Assembly (NCBI GenBank): GCA_945905735.1
Contig: CAMDQC010000038.1
Location: 1-37,417 of the forward strand
DNA from: Prosthecobacter debontii
Lineage (GTDB): Bacteria > Verrucomicrobiota > Verrucomicrobiia > Chthoniobacterales > Chthoniobacteraceae
Length of the DNA: 37,417 bases
Direction of reading: 5' to 3'
The translations under genes were made by a program, and so were the position numbers. Position 1 is the first letter of the stretch. The number at the start of each line of letters is the position of its first letter. The notes under the pieces are model-generated. The model saw only the letters and a program-made list of their open reading frames with translations, ran no database searches and had not been told where the DNA came from. Positions 17,448 to 25,058 of the stretch are shown piece after piece.

Positions 17448-19705
17448 AGGCTTTCCGTGGTTCCTGCGCTGATTTCTACTTTCAGCGCAGTGACGGGGAA
17501 CTCCGGGGGCTCCGTCCGCAGGGTCGTCCACACGACGCCTTCGGGGCTGACGCGGAAAGACACCATCGGCACGCCGTTTACATCGCCATGCACGATGCTC
17601 CAGAAGCGATGCTGCGTCGCGTTGTATGGCACGCCCGTCGCCTCGCGATCGCCCGCTAGGACTTGGTCGACGATGAGCGTCGAGCCGACTACGGACATGG
17701 AGAGGTAGTTCTGCATGTCGGCGCAGAGTGCGAACTGCGTCGTCGCGCCGGATGCTGGGGCGCTGAGGACTTCGACCTTGGCGGTCGCGTTGGTGAGGTT
17801 CCACAAGTTCTTCGAGACGTAGCCTGCGAAGTGGTCGCCGAGGACGCCTGCACGCGGGGTGATTTCTAGGCGCGCATTGACCTCCAGCACCGGGATGACG
17901 GAGTCGAATGCGGACGCGCCTTCGTCCACACCACCCGCGATGGTGCCGATGATCCACTTCGTCGCATCAATCACATTGTCGGTGAAAACGTCCGACAACA
18001 CCGTCTGCCCGCCGGTCGTGAGCTGGCCGGCAGTCGTCACGGTGGCGATGTTGGAAAATAGGGACGGCCCCACGGTGTTGAACGCTTTGACCTGGTATCC
18101 GTAAGCCGTCGCCGGAGTCAGCCCCGTGTCGGAGAACGTCACGAGATTCGGCCCGACCATTCCAATCTCGGACCAAGCGCCCGTGCCGATTCGGCGTTCG
18201 ATTTTGAAGCCCGCTTCGTTCGTAGATCCATCGACCCAACGAAGGTCCACTTGGTTCGCCGTGCTGCCCGTCACCGCCAGCGCAGTCGGGGCTGCAGGCA
18301 CGGTCGGCGGTGGGCCAAGCGTGCTCGTCCCGAGGCGCACGATTTTTGCCACACTGGGGACATTTTGCTCGTTCAGGATAAAGAGCATGTAGTAGCCCGG
18401 CGGCAGGACGAAGCCGTTCATCGGAGCCGTCACCGTGAGCTGCCCGGTGCCACGTGTGAAGGCGAGGCTCACGTAGCGTTGCCCGGTGTTCAGCGAGTGC
18501 GTGACCGTCGAGAGGCCGATGAGCGTCACCTTTTGCACCGCCGCCGCATCGGGCGTGGTGATGGTGAAAGGATTGGCGAAAGGAATCGCGCCCGGCACCG
18601 AAGAAATCACAGGCCGCGTGCCCGCGAAAAGATACGGCGGGGAGAAAATCTCGGCGCTCAAATGCTGGTCCGCGCCCGCAGAAAGGATGCGCCCATCCGG
18701 CAGCAGCAACGCCGAGTGATGGTAGCCGCGAAACTCGTTGGGCGTCGCCCAGACGGACCAATTCTCCGTCACCGGGTTCCACACCGCCGCAGGCAGCGGA
18801 GGGGTCGCCTTATTGTCGAAGCCCGAGCCCGTGCTCCCGTGCGTGACCAGCACGCGCCCATCCGGCAGCATAGTGAGCTGCTGTTGCCGCCGCCCTTCCG
18901 GCATCGGGCTGCTAAAGCGCACCGTCGGAGTGGATACCGAGAGATCGAAAAGCTCCGTCGTTGCCAGCGCCGGGTCGCCGCCCCCGGTGTAGAGATACTT
19001 GTCCGGCAAATACTGGATGCCCGCGCCGTAGTCACGGCTGCGGTCGAGGCGGAACGGGCCACGCGTCCATTTCCCCGTGCCCGCTGTGTCGAGCATCATC
19101 GTGATGACGTTGGGCCCTGCCACAAAGAGGCGACCGTCCGGCATCATCGCCGTGCGGGGATACATGGGGATGACTTGGTCGCTCGCACCGGTGAGCTGTC
19201 GCCAATTTCCTGCCGCCGCATTCCAAACTTCGGGCGTTTTGTTGATGCCAAAAGTCTGATTGATCATCCCGCTGATCGCCGTGATGTCGCCGTTGGGCAT
19301 GGTGAGGACTGTCGGATACCAGCGCCCTGCATTAATGTCTGCCACGCGCAGCCAAGTGCCCGTCGCCGGGTCGAAGATGCTCGCCTTTGGCTCCCCGATT
19401 CCGCCTCCGCCGATGTGGCCGCTCACCACCATCAGCCTCCCATCCGCGAGATAGGAGTGTCCCGCGCAAAAAGGGTTGTAGCCCACGCCCGGCAGCAGCG
19501 AATGCGTGTTCGTCGCCGGGTCCCAGATGCGCGGCTTGTCCGTGTAGGGGAACCAAAACACCTTCCCATCCGGCATCAGTGAGGCGTGGACGGCAACATC
19601 CGGCCACGCCTGCGACGCTGACCACTGACCGATTTCCGCCGGAGGCTGAGTGTCCGCCCAAGCGAGCGAAGATGCGACACACGCAAAGAGGATTCCTTTT
19701 TTCAT
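17435..19705 (-). CDS. Secreted galactose/glyoxal-oxidase-like copper-radical protein, N-terminal part of a frame-broken gene
   Basis: A signal peptide (MKKGILFACVASSLAWA) is followed by a kelch-type beta-propeller, the DUF1929 'early set' domain (about 361-460), an FN3 domain (about 468-560) and a jelly-roll (from about 565). By recall of the fungal enzymes, the copper-radical ligands are present: Cys80 (NPFCAGHSYLADGR), Tyr130 (GRWYPTVLTMPNGD), Tyr328-His329 (RGYHHSALLLPDGR) and His403 (VTHSLNTGQRYV). Such enzymes oxidise alcohols or aldehydes and release hydrogen peroxide. The substrate here is unknown. The ATG at 19705 lies 9 bases after GGAG. An ATG at 19711 overlaps the previous stop (TAATG) and is an alternative. 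The frame ends at 17435, just where the PKD frame takes over. Confidence 0.85.
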   Translation of the reverse strand: MKKGILFACVASSLAWADTQPPAEIGQWSASQAWPDVAVHASLMPDGKVFWFPYTDKPRIWDPATNTHSLLPGVGYNPFCAGHSYLADGRLMVVSGHIGGGGIGEPKASIFDPATGTWLRVADINAGRWYPTVLTMPNGDITAISGMINQTFGINKTPEVWNAAAGNWRQLTGASDQVIPMYPRTAMMPDGRLFVAGPNVITMMLDTAGTGKWTRGPFRLDRSRDYGAGIQYLPDKYLYTGGGDPALATTELFDLSVSTPTVRFSSPMPEGRRQQQLTMLPDGRVLVTHGSTGSGFDNKATPPLPAAVWNPVTENWSVWATPNEFRGYHHSALLLPDGRILSAGADQHLSAEIFSPPYLFAGTRPVISSVPGAIPFANPFTITTPDAAAVQKVTLIGLSTVTHSLNTGQRYVSLAFTRGTGQLTVTAPMNGFVLPPGYYMLFILNEQNVPSVAKIVRLGTSTLGPPPTVPAAPTALAVTGSTANQVDLRWVDGSTNEAGFKIERRIGTGAWSEIGMVGPNLVTFSDTGLTPATAYGYQVKAFNTVGPSLFSNIATVTTAGQLTTGGQTVLSDVFTDNVIDATKWIIGTIAGGVDEGASAFDSVIPVLEVNARLEITPRAGVLGDHFAGYVSKNLWNLTNATAKVEVLSAPASGATTQFALCADMQNYLSMSVVGSTLIVDQVLAGDREATGVPYNATQHRFWSIVHGDVNGVPMVSFRVSPEGVVWTTLRTEPPEFPVTALKVEISAGTTESLPTS

Positions 19706-19710
19706 GCTCA

Positions 19711-20280
19711 TTATCTCCAGAAAAATTCGCGCACTTCCATCACCCAGCCACCATTCTCCGAGCGGAGCGGCCCCGTAAGTTTCGCCGCCCGCGACGCGCT
19801 GGTGGACTCCACTTTCAGCTTCACAAAAGCCGACTGCTCCGCCGCTGAAATCTCCACATCCTTTTTCGCGCGCACGTTCCACTGTACCTTCCGCTTCAGC
19901 GCCTCCAGCCGCAGTTCCGCGCCCGCATCCAGTTTAAATACGAGCCCGCCGTCCCGCTTTTCCACCTTCCCCAGCAGCGTCCCCTCGATCCCGCGCACGG
20001 TGAATTGGTCCCCATTAAAGCGGTGCATCAGCTCCTTCATCCCCGCGAGGTCCGGCAGCTTCCCTCCCGTTGTTTTGAATTGCCCCGTCCACTCCGTACT
20101 CACCGCCGTATCCGACACCCACGACACCCCATCCACCAAGGAAACCGGCTCGCGGACCTTGCTCCAGCAAGGCGCGAGGCCATAGATGCACCGCGTATCG
20201 ACCCCGAGCGTGAAGACATTTTCCTCAGCCGAAGCGGAGAGACTCAATGCAGACAGAATCAGCAAAAATGCACGTTTCAT
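19711..20280 (-). CDS. Small secreted protein of unknown function
   Basis: This 189-residue protein has a clear signal peptide (MKRAFLLILSALSLSASA, cleavage near AEE). The mature part has two cysteines close together (DTRCIYGLAPCW), then mostly beta-strand-like sequence ending GGWVMEVREFFWR. No family recognised. Its stop overlaps the ATG at 19711 of the copper-oxidase gene, so the two form an operon and the proteins may act together outside the cytoplasm. TATAGT on the minus strand at 20301-20306 may be a -10 box. A good -35 at the right distance is missing. Confidence 0.7.
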   Translation of the reverse strand: MKRAFLLILSALSLSASAEENVFTLGVDTRCIYGLAPCWSKVREPVSLVDGVSWVSDTAVSTEWTGQFKTTGGKLPDLAGMKELMHRFNGDQFTVRGIEGTLLGKVEKRDGGLVFKLDAGAELRLEALKRKVQWNVRAKKDVEISAAEQSAFVKLKVESTSASRAAKLTGPLRSENGGWVMEVREFFWR

Positions 20281-20415
20281 TGTTAGATAGACCGCCTCTT
20301 ACTATAATTGCTAGAACCGAAAGCAAGCGCTTTTTCCCTCAGCGTTTCGCTCCTAAAGTCGATCCAGAGTCCCTGAATCATCAAATACTGCCCCATCAAG
20401 AGGTGCCCGCAGGGG

Positions 20416-21192
20416 CTATTTGCTGTGCTCTTTGAAGAAGCGAACAAACATCTCGGGTGCCTCGCTCGGGAAAAGATGGCCGCCACCGTGAATGTAAGAG
20501 ACGAAGGGCGTCCCCTTTTCCGAAGGATAGAGCAGCGCGCCCTTCGTCTCGCCCCACGGCTTGGGCTCCGCAGCGCAGCCATTGATGCGGCGCATCGCGC
20601 TCATGCAGAAGCTCTGCGCCGTGAAGGGGACAATCTCATCCTTTTCTCCGGCGACGTGAAGGGCTGGGATCGGCTTCCCGGCGTAAAGCGGACGAAACCC
20701 GCCAGCGGACGAGCCAATCGCCGCAAAAACATCGGGCCGCGAACCCCACAGCAGGTAGGTGAAGGCCGAGCCGTTCGAGTGGCCCGTAGAGTAGATGCGC
20801 TTCGAATCAACAGCGTATTCCTTTTTCGCGAAAGCGATGAGGGAATCGAAGAACTTGAGATCGCGCCCACCTAGATCGTCGGCCTTTTGCTGCCATCCGC
20901 GCTTTTTCCCCTCCGGATCGGTGCGGCCAGCGGTGGGAAGACCGTCGGCGTAGATCACAATGGCCTGTGGCCACAACTCGTGGATGCGAAATGAACGGGC
21001 AGCGTTTTGCGCACTCCCGCCGTGCCCATGCCAGCCAAAGACGAGCGGCGCAGGCTCGCTATCTTGCGGAGGCGCAAAGACGAGCGCAGTGCGGGCGACG
21101 CCGTCCACGGTGAGTTCCACTCTGCGCGGCTGTGCGCCATGCAGCGAGAAGGTGGCAAACAATGCGAGAATGGTGAGCAGAAGTCTTTGCAT
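20416..21192 (-). CDS. Secreted PHB-depolymerase/feruloyl-esterase-like hydrolase (LpqC type)
   Basis: The chosen ATG at 21192 gives 258 residues and begins with a signal peptide (MQRLLLTILALFATFSLHGA). The much longer open frame upstream has no protein character. The alpha/beta-hydrolase core shows the oxyanion region FGWHGHGGS, the nucleophile elbow GHSNGS, the acid EKDEIVPF and the final histidine in HGGGHLFP. This is the pattern of secreted esterases related to polyhydroxybutyrate depolymerase, feruloyl esterase and acetyl xylan esterase. The likely role is cleavage of ester bonds in plant-derived or storage polymers outside the cell. The substrate cannot be told from the sequence. Confidence 0.85.
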   Translation of the reverse strand: MQRLLLTILALFATFSLHGAQPRRVELTVDGVARTALVFAPPQDSEPAPLVFGWHGHGGSAQNAARSFRIHELWPQAIVIYADGLPTAGRTDPEGKKRGWQQKADDLGGRDLKFFDSLIAFAKKEYAVDSKRIYSTGHSNGSAFTYLLWGSRPDVFAAIGSSAGGFRPLYAGKPIPALHVAGEKDEIVPFTAQSFCMSAMRRINGCAAEPKPWGETKGALLYPSEKGTPFVSYIHGGGHLFPSEAPEMFVRFFKEHSK

Positions 21193-21406
21193 GGGCGATG
21201 AAACCAAGGACCGCGCGGAAAGTTTCCGCGCGGAACGATCGTAACCGCGATGACCAGCGCTTCCGTCATCCCGCCATATGTCGCTGGCCAAAAAATCACC
21301 ACGCCCGGTCGGAAATAATACCGTTCGGAGCGTACACCCGATCGTAACGAGCGTTTCCGTTACGTAACGTGCAAGGGCCTGAAGACTGCGATACCGTCGG
21401 AGCGTT

Positions 21407-21598
21407 ATGAAAAACGGAAACACATTATCCATCGCCGACGCCACTGGGGTTTCGGAGTGGTGGTTCACACGCAATATCATCGCCGCACTGTTCGGCATCG
21501 CAGCGAGCCTGTCACTCGGTTTCGCTCTCGATCTTGGAACTGACAAACAACCCAGCGCCGCCCCGCGTGTGCAGCCTGTGACTATCGCGACAAGGTAG
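21407..21598 (+). CDS. Possible small single-span membrane protein
   Basis: A 63-residue frame begins at an ATG preceded by GGAG at a spacing of about 4 bases. It has a hydrophobic segment, IIAALFGIAASLSLGFAL, at about residues 24-41. No family recognised. The Shine-Dalgarno-like sequence and the helix argue for a real gene, but its short length keeps this uncertain. It lies divergent from the esterase gene, about 215 bases from that start. Confidence 0.35.
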   Translation: MKNGNTLSIADATGVSEWWFTRNIIAALFGIAASLSLGFALDLGTDKQPSAAPRVQPVTIATR

Positions 21599-21868
21599 TC
21601 GGCATTGCGCATACCAGCGTCGAGCTGGGAGAAGCTGCGGGTCGAGCCCGAGGGCAGGAAGCGCGTCATTTTAAAAGCAATCTACGGAGCGGCGAATGGC
21701 TCGTGGATTTGCATGACGAAGGTTCCGCAGGGACGGCTGCTGCTTGGCGGGCAAAACGGGCAGCCGATGAGCGATTCGCGGAAGAAAGGCTCGCCGTATT
21801 CTCCATACGGAGTTTTTCGTTGATTGGTTGAATGCCGAGCTTTCTAAACTGACGAAGACTGGACATTC
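21599..21868 (+). other. Spacer with protein-like fragments but no clear gene
   Basis: Two overlapping frames look weakly protein-like. One is 21605-21823 (EGRKRVILKAIYGAANGSW). The other starts inside the same stretch and ends near 21830 (ARHFKSNLRSGEWLVDLHDE). Neither has a convincing start or family. It may be a remnant of a decayed gene, or the leader of the next operon. Confidence 0.25.
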
Positions 21869-23086
21869 ATGACTTCTCACATCGCCAACTTTATGCTCCG
21901 CACACTTCTCAGCATCGCCCTCACCACGACTTCATTCGCCGCAACGGATTGGCCACAGTTTCGCGGGCCAGAGAGCACGGGGACCGTCGCCGACGCGGTC
22001 ATCCCCGCGAAGCCCAAGCTCGACTGGACTGCGCCGTTGCCGGGGCGTGGCTTGGCCAGCCCGATCATCGTGGGGGAGAAAGTGTTCGTCACTTGCTCCA
22101 GCGGGCCTTCGCAGGAGCGGCTGCACGTCATTTGTTTCTCCGCTACCGACGGCAAGAAGCTGTGGGAGCGCCAACTCCAGGCGACCGGGCGCACGATGAC
22201 ACACCCGAAAACTTCCATCGCCGCTTGCACGCCGTGCAGCGACGGAAAGAGCGTCTTCGCTCTGTGGAGCAGCAACGATATGGCGGCGTTTGACCTCGAC
22301 GGCGGGCTGCTGTGGGTGCGCGGGCTCACGGCGGACTATCCGAATGCCAGCAACAGCCTCGGCATGGCATCCTCGCCCATCGTCATCGGCGGCACGGTGG
22401 TCACTTTGATCGAGAACGACAGCGAGAGCTACGCGCTCGGCCTCGATGTGAAAACGGGGCGCAATCTGTGGAAGCTCGACCGCCCGAAGGCTGCGAACTG
22501 GTGCAGCCCGGTGTCGTGGAAGGGAGTGGCGGTTTTGCAGTCATCCAAAGGTCTGCTCGGCGTGAACCCGGAGACGGGCAGCACGCTGTGGAACTACGGC
22601 GAGGGCGCATCCACGATGAGCTCCAGCGTCGTGGCAAACGGGATCATTTACGCGCCCTCAAACGGCATTACCGCTCTCGCGCCGAAGTCCAACGGCGAAG
22701 CGCCCGAGCAAGTCTGGCGGTCGAAGCAGATCAATCCTTCCACCATCAGTCCACTGGTTTTGGGCGACCGCATTTTCAGCATCAACAGCGCAGGCGTCAT
22801 CGCCACTGCCGACACGAAGACAGGCGAAAATGGCTGGAAGCTGCGGCTCACCGGCGCGTTCAGCGGATCGCCGGTCGGCTCTGGCAAGACGCTCGTCGCC
22901 GTGAGCGAAAAGGGACTGCTGCAAATCGTGGATACGGCAGGAGAAGGCAGCGTCACCGCCACTCTCCAACTCCCGCTCGTCAAGGAGCCCGAGGAGCTGA
23001 TCCTCTCCACGCCCGCCCTCAGCGGCGGCGCAATCTTCATCCGCGCCGACAGCGCGCTTTGGCGGGTAGGCGATGGGGCGAAGTAA
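21869..23086 (+). CDS. Exported PQQ-like beta-propeller protein
   Basis: The signal peptide lies in MLRTLLSIALTTTSFA, and the mature protein starts ATDWPQFRGPESTG. WPQFRGP is the usual opening of verrucomicrobial and planctomycete PQQ-repeat proteins. Repeated blades follow with ATDGKKLWERQL, DLDGGLLWVRGL, DVKTGRNLWKLD and NPETGSTLWNYG, the BamB/quinoprotein blade signature. Catalytic residues of quinoprotein dehydrogenases are not evident, so it is more likely a scaffold or binding propeller. The start could be 21869 or 21893. Its stop overlaps the next start at 23086 (TAATG). Confidence 0.88.
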   Translation: MTSHIANFMLRTLLSIALTTTSFAATDWPQFRGPESTGTVADAVIPAKPKLDWTAPLPGRGLASPIIVGEKVFVTCSSGPSQERLHVICFSATDGKKLWERQLQATGRTMTHPKTSIAACTPCSDGKSVFALWSSNDMAAFDLDGGLLWVRGLTADYPNASNSLGMASSPIVIGGTVVTLIENDSESYALGLDVKTGRNLWKLDRPKAANWCSPVSWKGVAVLQSSKGLLGVNPETGSTLWNYGEGASTMSSSVVANGIIYAPSNGITALAPKSNGEAPEQVWRSKQINPSTISPLVLGDRIFSINSAGVIATADTKTGENGWKLRLTGAFSGSPVGSGKTLVAVSEKGLLQIVDTAGEGSVTATLQLPLVKEPEELILSTPALSGGAIFIRADSALWRVGDGAK

Positions 23087-24021
23087 TGACGCTCACGGCC
23101 TTTTATCATCCTCGATACGCTGCGCCGATTGGGGAGCATATCATGCCGATCCGGAAATTCGGGCTCGTCGCGGCGGGGCTTGCCGGGGCGGCGGATGTCC
23201 GGCTCGTCGAGCCAGAGCCCGTGGGGCTGCCGGAGCTTTTGCGCGTGCATACGCCGGGATACATCGAGGCGGTCCGCACGGGGGAGCCGCGCGCGCTGGC
23301 GGAGTCGCAAAAGTTCCCGTGGTCGCCAGAGCTTTACCCGAGCGTGTGCCTGACGAATGGCGGCTGCCTGGCGGCGGCGCGGCAGGCTCTCGCGGATGGT
23401 GTGAGCGCGGCGCTGGTGAGCGGTTTCCACCACTCCTGCGCGGACCACGGCGAGGGGTTCTGCACTTTTAATGGGCTCGCAGTGACGGCGGATACGCTGC
23501 TCGCCGACGGAAGCGCCCGTAGGATCGCAGTGCTGGATATGGACCTCCATTATGGCAATGGCACCGCGCAACTCGTGGCGGCGCGTCCGCACATGTTCCA
23601 AGTCTCGATTTACGGAAACGACTATTGGGCGAACGTACCCTATCGCGATGTGACCGTGCGGCACCATGAGGATGGCGCGAACCACCATTCCTTCGCCCTG
23701 CCTGCCGGGTGCGACCGCACGACGATGCTGGCGACAATGGCCCGCGGGCTGCCGCTCATCGCTGCATGGAAGCCGGATGTGCTGCTCTATCAGGCTGGGG
23801 CGGACCCGTATTTTGAAGACCCCTATTCTCCGCTGGCGCTCGACCACTCCGATCTACGGGCGCGAGACGAGGCGGTGTTTCGCTTCGCAAACGACCGGGG
23901 TATCCCCGTTGCGTGGGTTCTTGCGGGAGGCTACACGCCGGATATCGCGAAGGTCGTCGGCGTCCACCTCGGGACATTCGATGCGTGGCGTGCGGTGTAC
24001 AATGGTGGCAAAGGGAATTGA
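23086..24021 (+). CDS. Histone-deacetylase-family (AcuC/APAH-like) hydrolase
   Basis: This 311-residue zinc amidohydrolase of the arginase/deacetylase fold removes acetyl or similar acyl groups from amines such as acetyl-lysine or acetyl-polyamines. The tandem active-site histidines are in GFHHSCADHGEGFCTFNG (His115-His116). The zinc ligands are Asp153 and His155 in DMDLHYGNGT, and Asp240 in YQAGADPYFEDP. The distal Tyr position lies in VLAGGYTPDIA. The first eukaryote-like HHGNGT is LHYGNGT here. The start at 23086 is coupled to the stop of the PQQ-propeller gene. The much longer frame running in from 22312 is only a shadow of that gene. Confidence 0.9.
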   Translation: MTLTAFYHPRYAAPIGEHIMPIRKFGLVAAGLAGAADVRLVEPEPVGLPELLRVHTPGYIEAVRTGEPRALAESQKFPWSPELYPSVCLTNGGCLAAARQALADGVSAALVSGFHHSCADHGEGFCTFNGLAVTADTLLADGSARRIAVLDMDLHYGNGTAQLVAARPHMFQVSIYGNDYWANVPYRDVTVRHHEDGANHHSFALPAGCDRTTMLATMARGLPLIAAWKPDVLLYQAGADPYFEDPYSPLALDHSDLRARDEAVFRFANDRGIPVAWVLAGGYTPDIAKVVGVHLGTFDAWRAVYNGGKGN

Positions 24022-24056
24022 CTCTCTCGGAGCGGTTCTTAGTCTGCGCCCCTCAA

Positions 24057-25052
24057 ATGACCCGACTCGCAAACCGCATCTTTCTTTCACTCATCCTTGC
24101 CTCCGGCGTGCCGATTTCGAAGGCGTTTGCTGCTCCGAAAAAGGAGGTAGCGCCGACGAAAGACCCTGCGTTTCTCGATGGCGTGGCGGCGACGGTCAAC
24201 ACCGACATCGTCACATTTTCGCAAGTCCGTGAGCTCACAGGGCCGGTGGAGAACAGCGCGCGCGCTTCGTTTTCCGGCCCGGCGCTGGCGGAGAAGGTGA
24301 AGGAGATTCGCCTCAATGCGGTGAATATGCTCATCGACCGGCAGTTGATTTTGCAGGAGTTCAAAAAGGGCAAGGGGCAGATACCGACGCACATGGTGGA
24401 CGAGCGAATCAGCGAGACGGTGCGGACGCGGTTTGGCGGGGATCGCTCGGCGTTCCTGCGGACGATTACGGCGCAAGGGCTGACGCAGGATAAGCTGCGC
24501 AAAATGGAGGAGGAGAACATCATCGTGAAGTATATGCGCGGGAAAGAGATCAAGACGGACTCCTTGGTTTCGATGTCCGAGGTGGAGAAGTTTTACAGCG
24601 CGCACCGCGATGACTGGACGACAAATTCGCAGGTGAAGCTGCGGATGATCAAAGTGAACCCCGGCACGGACTCGGAGAAGAAGCGAAAGCTCATTGAGGA
24701 TATCCGGGCGAAGGCCGTGGCGGGCTCGGACTTCGCGGATTTGGCGCGAATATACTCGGAGGATTCTACACAAGATAATGGCGGCGATTGGGGCTGGGTG
24801 AAGCACGGCGACTTGAGTGGGGAACTGGACCGGCAGGTGTTCTTGCTGAAGCCGAAGAAGGTGAGCGAGGTGCTGACGATGAACGGTGCCTTTTACCTCC
24901 TACTGGCGGAGGACAAGAAGAACGGCACGGCAAAACCGCTGAAGGAAGTGCGCGATGAAATCGAGCAGCGCATCGGCCAGCAGGAGCGGCAAAAGCTGGA
25001 GCAGGCGTGGATGGCGCGGCTGCGGAAGAAGGCTTACATCAAGATTTACTAA
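24057..25052 (+). CDS. SurA-like periplasmic peptidyl-prolyl isomerase (parvulin type)
   Basis: A signal peptide (MTRLANRIFLSLILASGVPISKAFA) is followed by the SurA N-terminal chaperone region. This includes VAATVNTDIVTFSQV and LIDRQLILQEFKK. One parvulin domain follows at about residues 195-300, with VKLRMIKVNP, DFADLARIYSED, GGDWGWVKHGDL and a closing helix EVRDEIEQRIGQQERQKLEQAW. Such proteins help outer-membrane and secreted proteins fold. The start at 24057 was chosen for the signal peptide. It follows the deacetylase gene by 35 bases and precedes the halogenase-like gene by 6, so it is probably in one transcript with them. Confidence 0.9.
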   Translation: MTRLANRIFLSLILASGVPISKAFAAPKKEVAPTKDPAFLDGVAATVNTDIVTFSQVRELTGPVENSARASFSGPALAEKVKEIRLNAVNMLIDRQLILQEFKKGKGQIPTHMVDERISETVRTRFGGDRSAFLRTITAQGLTQDKLRKMEEENIIVKYMRGKEIKTDSLVSMSEVEKFYSAHRDDWTTNSQVKLRMIKVNPGTDSEKKRKLIEDIRAKAVAGSDFADLARIYSEDSTQDNGGDWGWVKHGDLSGELDRQVFLLKPKKVSEVLTMNGAFYLLLAEDKKNGTAKPLKEVRDEIEQRIGQQERQKLEQAWMARLRKKAYIKIY

Positions 25053-25058
25053 CGGCGA

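Noticed and set aside
17448-17957. N-terminal extension of the PKD fragment
   Set aside because: The sequence is the out-of-frame copy of the oxidase jelly-roll, very rich in Arg and His and without domain similarity.
18251-19582. Long plus-strand frame antisense to the copper oxidase (about 443 codons)
   Set aside because: It is an Arg/His-rich shadow of a well-supported coding strand.
22312-23085. N-terminal extension of the deacetylase-family gene
   Set aside because: It is the out-of-frame shadow of the PQQ-propeller gene. The deacetylase fold starts at the ATG at 23086.
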